NCBI GenBank assembly: GCA_964615935.1
Contig: CAZTTG010000004.1
Coordinates: forward strand, 62,001-126,000
Direction: 5' to 3'
DNA length: 64,000 bases
Origin: CAZTTG01 sp964615935
GTDB lineage: Bacteria; Planctomycetota; UBA1135; GCA-002686595
Position 1 is the first letter of the stretch. Each line of letters starts with the position of its first letter. A program made the translations under genes and the position numbers. Below, in pieces: positions 33,241 through 41,592 of this stretch. A model generated the notes under the pieces. The model did no database searches. It was not told the DNA's origin and saw only the letters and a program-made list of their open reading frames with translations.

Positions 33241-33372
33241 ATGATCCGCTTCCTCAAGGAGAACTGGTTCTACATCCTCGCGCCAGTGGTGCTCCTGTTC
33301 GTGCTGCTGGTCGGCCTGGCGCTCTGGGGCCGCGACAGCGACGACTCCCTCTTCATCTACAACCTCTTCTAG
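33241..33372 (+). CDS. 43-residue membrane microprotein, DUF5989-like copy 3
   Basis: A second tiny ORF on the same strand, 69 bp after the first, with a GGAG upstream. The layout is the same: I-R-F-L-K-E-N-W-F-Y-I-L-A-P, one Leu/Val-rich helix at about residues 12-30, a charged turn G-R-D-S-D-D-S and a C-terminal F-I-Y-N-L-F. Proteins of this pattern are known beside carbamoyltransferases and SxtJ-like proteins. No biochemical role is known to me. Confidence 0.75.
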   Translation: MIRFLKENWFYILAPVVLLFVLLVGLALWGRDSDDSLFIYNLF

Positions 33373-33417
33373 CGGGGAGGCCCCGGGGCCGAGACCCGGC
33401 CCGGGAGCGGAGCGAGC

Positions 33418-34245
33418 GTGCGGACCCACCGACTGGCCGGAATCCTGGTCCGCGGCGTCTCGGTGGCCGGGGTGGCCACCTCCATCGACCTGCCCGAGAT
33501 GAAGGTGGCCCTGGACCTGGGGCGCGCCAGCGAGTCCCTCGTCCCGCGCCGCACGGTGCTCCTCAGCCACGGCCACATCGACCACATGGGGGCGCTCCCC
33601 TGGCACGCGGCCATGCGCGGGCTGCGGGGGATGGATCCCCCCACCTACGTGGTCCCGCGCGAGAACGAGCAGGGAGTGCGGCGCCTGTTCGAGGCCTGGC
33701 GCGCGCTCGACGGAGCCCGACTCCCCCACCGGCTGGTGCCGCTCTCGCCCGGGGAGGAGTGGAGCCTGGGCCCCGACGCCCGGGTGCGCCCCTTCCGCTG
33801 CCCCCACCCGGTGCCCTGCCAGGGCTACGGCATCTGGAGCGCGAGGAGCAAGCTCAAGCCCAGCTTCCGGGGCCTGGCCGAGGAGGAGCTGCGGCGCCTT
33901 CGAGTCGAGGAGGGCGTCGAGATCAGCGAGGTGGTCGAGGAGCCCCTGGTGGCCTTCGCCGGGGACACCCGGATCGAGGTGGTCGAGCGCGAGGAGGTGG
34001 TGCGGCGGGCGAGGCTCCTGATCCTGGAGGTGAGCTTCGTCGACGAGCGCGTCTCGGTGGAGGCCTGCCGCGCCCGCGGGCACGTGCACCTCTTCGAGCT
34101 GGCCGAGCGGGCCGATCTCCTCGACAACCAGGCCATCCTGCTGACCCACTTCAGCGCCCGCTACCGCCCGGCCGAGATCCTCGAGGCCCTGGAGCGACAC
34201 CTCCCGCCCGGGCTGGCGGAGCGCACCACCGCCCTGCTCCCCTGA
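33418..34245 (+). CDS. RNase Z-like metallo-beta-lactamase-fold hydrolase
   Basis: A 275-residue protein starting with GTG. The metal-binding motif S-H-G-H-I-D-H-M-G-A sits at about residues 50-59 (His51, His53, Asp55, His56). 'F-A-G-D-T-R' and 'L-L-T-H-F-S-A-R-Y' follow; the last is the tRNase Z-type C-terminal block. tRNase Z trims the 3' trailer of tRNA precursors. The protein is somewhat shorter than the usual 300-residue short form and lacks an obvious exosite arm, so a related MBL hydrolase with another substrate is possible. It is the last plus-strand gene before the converging deacetylase operon. Confidence 0.8.
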   Translation: MRTHRLAGILVRGVSVAGVATSIDLPEMKVALDLGRASESLVPRRTVLLSHGHIDHMGALPWHAAMRGLRGMDPPTYVVPRENEQGVRRLFEAWRALDGARLPHRLVPLSPGEEWSLGPDARVRPFRCPHPVPCQGYGIWSARSKLKPSFRGLAEEELRRLRVEEGVEISEVVEEPLVAFAGDTRIEVVEREEVVRRARLLILEVSFVDERVSVEACRARGHVHLFELAERADLLDNQAILLTHFSARYRPAEILEALERHLPPGLAERTTALLP

Positions 34246-34255
34246 GCGGCCGCCC

Positions 34256-35314
34256 CTACTCCGACAGGTCCACGCCGATCCGTCGGAGGAGCTCGAAGCC
34301 CCCGCAGGCCTCGGCCGCGATCAGGTGCAGGCGGCTCCCGTCGTGGATCATCAGGCGGTGGAGCCGCAGGGGGTCGCTGTCGGGCCGGTTGACCCCGGCG
34401 TGGGTGGTGGTCGCGTTCCGGTAGCCGGCCGCGCGCACCCGCTCCACGGCCTCCTCGGAGACGTCCCAGCGGCGGCCGTAGGGGTAGGCGAAGGAGCGCA
34501 GGGCTCGCTCGCCCAGCTCGCGCCGCAGCGAGGCGGTGCTCTCCGCGATCTCGCGGTCCAGCTCGTCCGCGTCCAGGCGGGCCAGGACCGGGTGGCTGCG
34601 GGTGTGCCCGCCCATCTCGAAGCCCAGCTCGGCCAGCTCCCGCGCCTGCTCCCAGCTGAGGTGCAGGGCGCGGCACAGGGCCTCCTCCTCCCCGCCCAGC
34701 TCGCGGAAGAGGAGGTCCAGGGTCCGGTCCCGATCGTCGCGGTCGACCTCGTACTTGAGCGCGCGCTTGAACAGGTAGGCGGCCTTCCCCTCCCCCCCAC
34801 CCAGGGCTCCCTCGAGCCCGGCCGGCTCCCGACACAGCTCGCCGTAGCGCCGGACCAGCTCGCCCACCGGCATGCGCGAGAGGAGCCAGAAGAGCTTGTG
34901 GTTCCAGTTGGGCCGCCGCTCGTCCAGGGGTCGGGTCTCGAGGTAGATGGTGGCGGGGATCCCCATCTCGGCCAGGAGCGGCGCCAGCACCTCGTAGTTG
35001 TCCCGGTAGCCGTCGTCCATGGACAGGGCCACCAGGCTGCGGCCGCCGCTGCGGCTGCGCAGCCGCTCCACGCCGTCGGCGACGGTGCAGGTCTCGTAGC
35101 GCGCGGCCAACCAGCCGAGGAGCCGCCGCAAGCTCTCGGCGCCGATCTTCATGTCGCCCGGCAGGACCTCCTCCCCCTCGCACGGCGCCACGCAGTGACC
35201 GGCGAGGATGGTCAGCCGCACGGGCATCACCCGGTTCACCAGGGCGTGCAGCCCGGTGTGGTAGAGCAGGCGGGCCCAGGCCTCCCGCAGCCACATCTTC
35301 AGCCTGTGCTTCAT
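34256..35314 (-). CDS. Polysaccharide deacetylase (carbohydrate esterase 4 family)
   Basis: A 352-residue protein with the start at MKHRLKMWL, preceded by GGAGGG. A NodB-homology domain is seen: motif 1 as S-M-D-D-G-Y-R-D-N (Asp100, Asp101; the usual T-F-D-D has changed to S-M-D-D), and motif 2 as G-G-H-T-R-S-H-P (the H-x3-H metal ligands). 'F-A-Y-P-Y-G-R-R-W' is motif 3. An insert of about 130 residues separates motifs 1 and 2, longer than in peptidoglycan deacetylases but usual for polysaccharide-cluster members. It likely removes acetyl groups from GlcNAc or similar sugars. It is the last gene of the operon and overlaps the GNAT gene by 4 bp. Confidence 0.88.
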   Translation of the reverse strand: MKHRLKMWLREAWARLLYHTGLHALVNRVMPVRLTILAGHCVAPCEGEEVLPGDMKIGAESLRRLLGWLAARYETCTVADGVERLRSRSGGRSLVALSMDDGYRDNYEVLAPLLAEMGIPATIYLETRPLDERRPNWNHKLFWLLSRMPVGELVRRYGELCREPAGLEGALGGGEGKAAYLFKRALKYEVDRDDRDRTLDLLFRELGGEEEALCRALHLSWEQARELAELGFEMGGHTRSHPVLARLDADELDREIAESTASLRRELGERALRSFAYPYGRRWDVSEEAVERVRAAGYRNATTTHAGVNRPDSDPLRLHRLMIHDGSRLHLIAAEACGGFELLRRIGVDLSE

Positions 35315-36423
35315 GGTCCCTCCGTTCCGGTCCAGTCCAGGATCCCGTCGTCGCGGTCCCCGTCGGTCCAGTACCAGCTCTCGGTGCGGCGCGCCGCCGC
35401 GACCAGCCGGTGGCTCGCTCGCCGCACGCTCAGGAGGACCAGCCCGTGGTCGCCGGACCTCGACGGCCGAAAGCCGGCCGCCCGGAGCTCGCTGGCCCAC
35501 CACGAGCCGTCGATGGCGGTGGCGCGCACGACCGAGGCGCCGGCCTCATCGAGGGCCGAGAGCCCGGCCTCCATGGCCGCCGCGCGGGCGCCCGCGCTGG
35601 GGGCCAGCAGGTCCACCAGCCGGCCGGCGCTCTCCGCGGGGCGCGGGGGCCGGACCGCGACGTAGCCGCCGAAGCGGCCGTCCGGCTCGCGCACCCCCAG
35701 CACCCGGTGCCGCGCCGAGGGGCCGTCGAGGAAGCGCCAGCCCAGGGTGTCCGCGTCGCGCCGCAGCATGAACGCGAAGTAGCGCTCGACCAGCCGCGAG
35801 AGGCCCTCCACCTCCGGCGGGAATCGCTCCAGGGGCTCGACCGCGTGCAGGGCCCCCTGGCGGCGCAGGCGGAGCCGGGCTCGCCGTCCCGCCCATCGAT
35901 GCAGTCCCGCCCGAAGGCCTCTCGGCCGCCCGTCTCCCGGGCGCTCCCGGCGGGCGGCGCGGTCGGCCTTCAGGACGAGGGTCCAGGGACGGAGCCTCCC
36001 CACCGACTTCCACTCGCCTCCCGGGGAGCCGCGCCCCGAGGCCCGGCCGGCGAGTCCCAGGACCAGCGGCCAGCCCCGGCGATCGGCCTCCTCCAGGACC
36101 CGGCGGTCGAGCAGGCCGTGGATCCCCCGACGGCGCCAGTCGGGGTGGGTCATCGCGTCCCCGCTCAGCCCCACCACGGCGGCCGTCTTGTCCTTGCCGA
36201 AGCTCACCGCCAGCCGGGGCCAGCAGGCGCGGCCCGCGACCGCCGCTCCCCCCGGAGGGCGCGCCACCGCGCTGATTGCCTCCCCCCCGGGGACGCGGTC
36301 GTAGCGCCAGCCCAGCCCCCGCGCGTCGGTCCCCTCGCGGGAGCACTGGTCGAAGAGCCGGGCCTGCTCCTCGCGATCGCCGGGACCGCAGAGCGAGACG
36401 CGGAGGTCTTCGGGGGAGGTCAT
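35311..36423 (-). CDS. GNAT-fold acyltransferase-like protein (copy 1, beside radical SAM gene)
   Basis: A 370-residue protein. The start is at MTSPEDLRVSL; the upstream open frame is Pro/Arg-rich and not gene-like. The N-terminal half looks like a GNAT domain: 'A-V-V-G-L-S-G-D-A-M-T-H-P-D-W-R-R-R-G-I-H-G-L-L', where R-R-R-G-I fits the acyl-CoA pyrophosphate loop. A second, less clear GNAT-like half follows ('L-G-V-R-E-P-D-G-R-F-G-G-Y-V-A-V-R'). The layout matches the protein at 45757-46881, which also neighbours a radical SAM gene. Substrate is unknown. Transfer of an acyl group to an amino sugar is a reasonable guess. It overlaps the deacetylase gene by 4 bp. Confidence 0.75.
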   Translation of the reverse strand: MTSPEDLRVSLCGPGDREEQARLFDQCSREGTDARGLGWRYDRVPGGEAISAVARPPGGAAVAGRACWPRLAVSFGKDKTAAVVGLSGDAMTHPDWRRRGIHGLLDRRVLEEADRRGWPLVLGLAGRASGRGSPGGEWKSVGRLRPWTLVLKADRAARRERPGDGRPRGLRAGLHRWAGRRARLRLRRQGALHAVEPLERFPPEVEGLSRLVERYFAFMLRRDADTLGWRFLDGPSARHRVLGVREPDGRFGGYVAVRPPRPAESAGRLVDLLAPSAGARAAAMEAGLSALDEAGASVVRATAIDGSWWASELRAAGFRPSRSGDHGLVLLSVRRASHRLVAAARRTESWYWTDGDRDDGILDWTGTEGP

Positions 36424-36460
36424 GGGAGAGGTCGGTGCCGCCCGCCCGGGGAAGGGGCCT

Positions 36461-37882
36461 CTACCGGCGCGATCCGTCCCCGGCGACCGGGTCCGCCGAG
36501 CGCCGGGGGCGGGCCTTCCTCCCCCGGGCGCGGCCCCGACGTCGGCCGGCCCGGGTCGGATTCTCCAGGGTGTACAGGATGCGCTCGAAGACCCGCCTGG
36601 CCCGCTGGCCGGCTCCAAAGTACCAGCGCTCGTAGGAGCGCACCATGCTCTCGCGCAGCTCCTCCAGCTCCACCTCGCCGCGGTGCTCGCGCGGGCAGGC
36701 GGCGGGCTCGCCGGACGCCTCGCCCACGGGGGTGCCGGGCGCGTCGACGCAGTCCTGGCAGTCGCGCCAGGACTCGGCGCCTACCCGGGGATCGAAGAGC
36801 GAGACGCGCACCCGGTCGGGACCCACCCGCCGCAGGACCCTCTCGGTCTCCGCGATGTCCTCGGGCGTCTCGCCGGGGCGGCCCACCAGCAGGCGGACCT
36901 CGGCCCGGATCCCGGCCCGCCGCGTCAGGCGCGCCGAGTGGATGATCCCCTCGGGCGTCGGGTCCGGCTCCAGCGCGTCGGGCATCCGCCGGCCGCCGGG
37001 CTCCCAGCCGTAGTCGATGCGACGGCAGCCGGCCCGGTGCATGTGCTGGAGCAGGGGGTAGTCGACGCAGTCCGGGCGGGTGCTGGCCATCCACTCCAGC
37101 TTCAGCCCGCGGCGCAGGATCTCGTCGCACATCTCATGGATGCGCTTGCGTCCCCAGGTGAGGATCTCGTCGACGAAGCGGACCATCCGCGGCCGGTAGT
37201 CCCTCACCAGCAGCTCCAGCTCGTCCACGACCAGCGGGGTGGAGCGAACCCGGAAGCCCCTCCCGCTCAGCTCCTTCTGGCAGAACACGCACCGGAAGGG
37301 GCAGCCCCGGGTGCTGAGGACGTAGGCCAGCCGCCGGGGGTCGAGCCGGTAGTAGCTCTCCATCGGCAGGAGGTGGCGCGCCGGCAGGGGCAGCTCGTCC
37401 AGCCGCTCGAGCAGCGGCGGAGCCGGGTTGTCGATCCAGCGCTCCTCGCCGCGGCGAGCCACCAGGCCGGGGATCCCCGCCAGCTCGGCCTGGTCCCCCC
37501 CCTCCAGGGCGCGCACCAGGCGCGGGAGGGTCTCCTCGGCCTCCCCCCGGAGGACGTAGTCGAAGTGGCCGCAGTCGAGGAAGAGACCCGGGTCCGCCGA
37601 GGCGTGCGGCCCCCCCATCACGGTGATCTTGCCCCGCTCCCGGGCGTAGCTGGCCCGGTCGATGGCCCGCCGGGCGTTGGGGGTGAGGGCGCCGAAGCCG
37701 ACGATCTCGCTGCGGTCGATGGCCGCGCGCACCTCCTGCTCGGAGAGGACGCGCTCGTCGGCCAGCTCGACCGGCAGGCCGTCCCGCTCCAGCGCGCCGC
37801 CCAGGTAGGCGATCCCCAGCACCATGGCGAGGGGGTCCTCCGGGACCCGGGGCTCGACGTAGGCGATCAGGGTTCGGCGCAT
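36461..37882 (-). CDS. B12-binding-domain-type radical SAM protein (copy 1)
   Basis: A 473-residue protein. Residues 1-120 resemble the cobalamin-binding domain of this radical SAM class ('L-G-I-A-Y-L-G-G-A-L', 'V-M-G-G-P-H-A-S'), but I see no D-x-H-x-x-G motif, so lower-axial His ligation is probably lost. The radical SAM core has C-P-F-R-C-V-F-C (Cys194, Cys198, Cys201), followed by 'G-R-G-F-R'. The second half has 'G-W-E-P-G-G' where a GxExG SAM-contact motif is expected. The C-terminus ('Y-E-R-W-Y-F-G-A-G-Q-R') matches the protein at 46901-48265. It is part of a coupled operon with the flippase upstream and the GNAT gene downstream. Substrate is unknown. Confidence 0.85.
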   Translation of the reverse strand: MRRTLIAYVEPRVPEDPLAMVLGIAYLGGALERDGLPVELADERVLSEQEVRAAIDRSEIVGFGALTPNARRAIDRASYARERGKITVMGGPHASADPGLFLDCGHFDYVLRGEAEETLPRLVRALEGGDQAELAGIPGLVARRGEERWIDNPAPPLLERLDELPLPARHLLPMESYYRLDPRRLAYVLSTRGCPFRCVFCQKELSGRGFRVRSTPLVVDELELLVRDYRPRMVRFVDEILTWGRKRIHEMCDEILRRGLKLEWMASTRPDCVDYPLLQHMHRAGCRRIDYGWEPGGRRMPDALEPDPTPEGIIHSARLTRRAGIRAEVRLLVGRPGETPEDIAETERVLRRVGPDRVRVSLFDPRVGAESWRDCQDCVDAPGTPVGEASGEPAACPREHRGEVELEELRESMVRSYERWYFGAGQRARRVFERILYTLENPTRAGRRRGRARGRKARPRRSADPVAGDGSRR

Positions 37883-37892
37883 GGCGGCGCGG

Positions 37893-39248
37893 CTAGCCAG
37901 CCTCCATCCACAGGGACCGGCCGTGCTTCGAGCGCCGGAAGTACCAGCGCACGTAGGCCAGGTGCACCAGCACCCAGGACATGTACAGCGACAGCCCCCA
38001 CACCGCCCCGGTGGTGGGCAGGAGCCACAGGAGCAGCACGTTGGCGGGGATCGTGATGGCGGCCCCGATGGCGGTGATGATCAGGCTCCGCTTCATCTGG
38101 TCGGTCACGATGTAGAAGGACTCCAGGGCCACCGCGAAGGAGGCCGGGATCAGGCCCAGCGCCAGGATGCAGGCGTAGACGAAGACCGGCGCGGAGTAGT
38201 CCGCCGGGTAGAGCAGGGAGACCACCGGCCGGACCAGCGGAAGGCAGACCAGGATGCCCGCCGACACGAGCAGGCCGGCGATGAGAGTGGTGCGCGTGTA
38301 CAGCCGGCGGAAGCGCGCGAAGTCCTTCAGGCCGGCCAGCTCGGAGAGGGCCGGCAGGATGACCCGGGAGACCCCCTGCATCATCATCAGGGGCATGTCC
38401 ATGATGCGCTGGGCCACGCGGAACCAGGCCACCCAGGCGGCCCCCGCCACGCCCCCGATCAGGAGCGAGGGGAAGACGTGGATGAAGAGGGTGGTGCCGT
38501 TCTTGAGCAGCCCGACCCGCAGCCCCAGGCGCAGCCCCTGCCGCATGGGGATGGAGGGGATCGCCCGGAAGATCGAGACCATCGACGGCAGCCAGGGTCC
38601 GCCGTCCCGGCGCGCCCGGCGGTAGAGATCGAGGGCCATCAGGGTCCCCAGCCCGCGGGCCATGAGCTCGCCCAGGACGGCGCCCTTGGGGGAGCCCGTC
38701 ACCACCGCCCCGAGGATGACCAGGAAGGCTCGCATGAACTCGAGCCCGATCTCCACCTTGCCCACGTCGAGCATCCGCCGGGTGCCCAGGAAGCTCACCG
38801 AGGCCACCGCCCGGGGGATGTCGATCAGCGGCCAGAAGCACAGCCACCAGGCCCAGACCCCCACCTGGCGATCGCCGAAGAAGCGCTCGCCGGCCCAGGG
38901 CAGGACCAGCCAGCCCACGCCGATCAGGGCCGTGTTGAGGAGCAGGAAGGCCTTGGCCAGGAAGGCCAGCCAGCCGCGGACCTTGACGTGGTTGTCCCGC
39001 ACGCTGGCGGCCGCGAGCTGGCTGATGGTGGCCTGCACCACGCCGACGTTGATCAGGTTGTAGACCAGGTCGCGCAGGGACACGGCCAGGAAGTAGAGCC
39101 CCTGGCCCACGGCGCCCAGCAGGAAGGCGATGGCCACCGAGGCCAGCAGCTGGCTGGCCTGGTTGAGCATGGAGGCCACCTGCAGCGTGGCCGTGTCCTT
39201 GAGGAACTTGTTGCGCAGGAGCCGCAGGGGCGAGACCAGCCCGCTCAC
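37893..39248 (-). CDS. Polysaccharide flippase (Wzx/MATE-like)
   Basis: A 451-residue integral membrane protein with about 12-14 hydrophobic segments and few charged residues inside them. The start region (N-Q-A-S-Q-L-L-A-S-V-A-I-A-F-L-L-G) and spacing resemble Wzx and related PST-family proteins, which move undecaprenyl-linked oligosaccharide units across the inner membrane. The gene overlaps the upstream glycosyltransferase gene by 4 bp and lies 10 bp before the radical SAM gene. Substrate cannot be told from sequence. The presence of Wzz and Wza in the window supports a Wzx-dependent pathway. Confidence 0.85.
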   Translation of the reverse strand: MSGLVSPLRLLRNKFLKDTATLQVASMLNQASQLLASVAIAFLLGAVGQGLYFLAVSLRDLVYNLINVGVVQATISQLAAASVRDNHVKVRGWLAFLAKAFLLLNTALIGVGWLVLPWAGERFFGDRQVGVWAWWLCFWPLIDIPRAVASVSFLGTRRMLDVGKVEIGLEFMRAFLVILGAVVTGSPKGAVLGELMARGLGTLMALDLYRRARRDGGPWLPSMVSIFRAIPSIPMRQGLRLGLRVGLLKNGTTLFIHVFPSLLIGGVAGAAWVAWFRVAQRIMDMPLMMMQGVSRVILPALSELAGLKDFARFRRLYTRTTLIAGLLVSAGILVCLPLVRPVVSLLYPADYSAPVFVYACILALGLIPASFAVALESFYIVTDQMKRSLIITAIGAAITIPANVLLLWLLPTTGAVWGLSLYMSWVLVHLAYVRWYFRRSKHGRSLWMEAG

Positions 39249-40417
39249 CCCAGGGCCTCCCGGTAGACGGCCAGCACCTGCTCGGCGTTGCGCCGCCAGG
39301 AGCTGGCCCGCGCGTGCCGGCGGCCCTCGGCGCCCATGCGCTGGCGCAGCGCCCCGTCTCCCATCAGCCGCGCCAGGGCGGCCTCGACCGCCTCGGGCCG
39401 GGGCTCCACCAGGAAACCGGTGCTGCCGTCGAGGATGGCGTCCTCGGCCCCGCAGTCGAGCGTGCCGATCACCGGCGTCCCGCTGGCGCCGGCCTCCAGG
39501 TAGACGATCCCGAAGCCCTCGAAGCCGCCCTCCACGGCGGTCACCGGGGTGTGCAGGAAGACCTCCGCGCGCTGCAGGAGGTCCACCTTGTCGGCCTCCG
39601 GGACGTTTCCCAGCAGGTGCAGGCGATCGGCCAGGCCCCGGCTCGCGGCCGTCTCCAGGAGGGACGCCTGGTACGCGTCGCCCGAGGCCTTGCCGACGAT
39701 GTAGTGGTGCAGGCCGGGGTGCTCCCCGGCGATCCGGCTCCAGGCCTCCACGGCCAGGTGCAGCCCCTTGCGCTCCTTCACCTCGGCGATGGTCAGGGTG
39801 AAGGGATGCGCGCGCCAGGGGTGATCCCCGGAGGCGGTCTCCTCCATCGCGCCGGCGTAGCGCTCGGCGTCGACCGCGTTGGGGATGAACCGGATGTGGT
39901 CGGGGCCGGGCGAGGCCTCGCCCATGGCCTCCAACATCCGCCGGCGGGTGTAGCCGCTGACGGCGATCATGCGGGCGAAGCCCCGGTAGGTGTCCAGGGC
40001 GCGGCGCCGGTGGCGCTCCTGGAGCAGGGGCTGGAGGGAGTAGGTGCCGTGGGCCGTCGCGACGCAGGGCACCCCGGCCCGGCGCGCCGCCCGCAGGGCG
40101 ACCAGGTTGTGGGGGTAGTCCTTGATGGCGTGGACCAGGTCGGCCTCCCGCGCGGCGCGGGCGGCGCGGCGAACCGAGAGGTGGAGCTGGGCCCAGAAGC
40201 GCACGGGCTTCATGTAGAAGAAGTAGTCCGGCGGCAGGCCGACGGAGACCCTCCAGCGGTCGGGGACGTCGGCCGAGGTGGGACGGTGCTTGCGCCCCAG
40301 GAGCACCTCCACCTCGAGGTCCGGCTGCAGCTCCTCCAGGGCCGCGATCAGGCGCACCCCGTAGCGCCCGACGCCGTCCAGGTCGGAGAGGGAGTCGGTC
40401 AGGTAGAGGACTCGCAT
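39245..40417 (-). CDS. Glycosyltransferase family 4
   Basis: A 390-residue GT-B enzyme with MRVLYLTDSLSDLDGVGRY at the start, 'A-T-A-H-G-T-Y' in the N-terminal domain, and the GT4 donor block E-G-G-F-E-G-F-G-I-V-Y-L-E with the conserved Glu pair. The ATG at 40417 lies inside the 3' end of the upstream glycosyltransferase gene (19-bp overlap). The family transfers sugars from nucleotide donors with retention of configuration. Which linkage it forms is not evident. Confidence 0.9.
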   Translation of the reverse strand: MRVLYLTDSLSDLDGVGRYGVRLIAALEELQPDLEVEVLLGRKHRPTSADVPDRWRVSVGLPPDYFFYMKPVRFWAQLHLSVRRAARAAREADLVHAIKDYPHNLVALRAARRAGVPCVATAHGTYSLQPLLQERHRRRALDTYRGFARMIAVSGYTRRRMLEAMGEASPGPDHIRFIPNAVDAERYAGAMEETASGDHPWRAHPFTLTIAEVKERKGLHLAVEAWSRIAGEHPGLHHYIVGKASGDAYQASLLETAASRGLADRLHLLGNVPEADKVDLLQRAEVFLHTPVTAVEGGFEGFGIVYLEAGASGTPVIGTLDCGAEDAILDGSTGFLVEPRPEAVEAALARLMGDGALRQRMGAEGRRHARASSWRRNAEQVLAVYREALG

Positions 40418-41592
40418 CCTCGCTCTCGCATCCAGTCCAGGATCCGCGCCGCGCGCGCGTCCCAGGTGTGCTCGACGGCCCGCTCCAGCAGGCGCGCGCG
40501 CATGCGGCGGCGGAGCTCCCCGTCCGCCAGCAGCCGCCGGATGCCCTCGGCCAGGGCGGCGGCGTCGTCGGGGGGGACCAGGAGCGCGTCCTGCCCGGGC
40601 TCGAGCAGCTCCCGCAGGCTGGGCAGGTCGCTGGCCACCAGCGGCAGGCCGGCGGCCATGGCCTCGAAGATCTTGAGCGGGGAAGTGTAGCGCGCGGAGA
40701 TGGCCGGCCGCGAGCGGTTGGGCACCACGCCCAGGTCGGCGGCGGCCAGGTAGAGGGGAATCCGCCCGGGAGGCTGGAAGCCGTCCACCCGCAGGTTGGA
40801 GAGACCTGCGGCGAGTCGGCGCAGGGCCTCGACGTCGGCGTCCATGCCCCCCGCGACGGCGAAGCGCACCTCGGGCAGGGCCCGCGCCGCCTCCACCAGC
40901 AGGTCGACCCCCTTCCACTCCATCAGGCCGCCGGTGTAGACCACCAGCGGGCCGCCGCCCTCCAGGCCCAGGCCGCGGCGGGCCTCCTCCCGGCCGGGCA
41001 GGTCCGCGAAGCGGGCGGGCTCCAGGGCGTCGTGCTCGACCCGTATCCTCTCGGCCGGCAGGCCCAGGCCGATGAGCCCCTCGCGCACGCCCCCCGAGAT
41101 GGCCAGGATTCCCCGCGCCCCTCCGCCCACCTCGGCCAGCCAGCGCCGACGCAGCCGCCCGCCGGGCACCCGGTGGATCTCGGCGAAGACCGCCGGGTGG
41201 CCGCGCGCCAGGAGGTGGCGGGCGCACTCGATCTCCCGGCAGATCGCGGCGCCCCCGGCGGCGAGCGCCCGGCGGGCGGCGCCCCGGGAGAAGCTCAGCT
41301 CCTGCAGGCGGGAGGGGACGTACTGCAGGCGGCGCGGCAGGCGGTCGATCCAGTCGACGCAGGGCACCCGCTCCAGGACCGGACGGGCTCCGGCGGGGAC
41401 CCCGTAGTAGTCGAAGGCGTCCTGCTCCGCGGGCAGCGCGGGGGTGTGCGTGCGCCGCGCCACGAGCAGCAGGGTGCGGCGGCCGGCGCGGGCGAAGGAG
41501 GCCGCGGCCTGGGCCACCTGAAGGGACTGCGCCCGCTGCGAGGGGAGGCGCGCGTTGGCCACCAGCACGAGGTCGAAGGAGCCGTCGCTCAC
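40399..41592 (-). CDS. Glycosyltransferase family 4
   Basis: A 397-residue GT-B enzyme beginning with GTG that overlaps the sulfatase stop (GTGA). 'A-N-A-R-L-P-S-Q-R-A-Q-S-L-Q-V' in the N-terminus suits GT4 enzymes. The C-terminal donor block is 'S-P-L-K-I-F-E-A-M-A-A-G-L-P-L-V-A-S', with Glu in E-A-M-A-A-G. 'V-Y-T-G-G-L-M-E-W-K-G-V-D' is the domain-linking glycine-rich turn. It is part of the decorated-polysaccharide operon. Confidence 0.9.
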   Translation of the reverse strand: MSDGSFDLVLVANARLPSQRAQSLQVAQAAASFARAGRRTLLLVARRTHTPALPAEQDAFDYYGVPAGARPVLERVPCVDWIDRLPRRLQYVPSRLQELSFSRGAARRALAAGGAAICREIECARHLLARGHPAVFAEIHRVPGGRLRRRWLAEVGGGARGILAISGGVREGLIGLGLPAERIRVEHDALEPARFADLPGREEARRGLGLEGGGPLVVYTGGLMEWKGVDLLVEAARALPEVRFAVAGGMDADVEALRRLAAGLSNLRVDGFQPPGRIPLYLAAADLGVVPNRSRPAISARYTSPLKIFEAMAAGLPLVASDLPSLRELLEPGQDALLVPPDDAAALAEGIRRLLADGELRRRMRARLLERAVEHTWDARAARILDWMRERGCESST

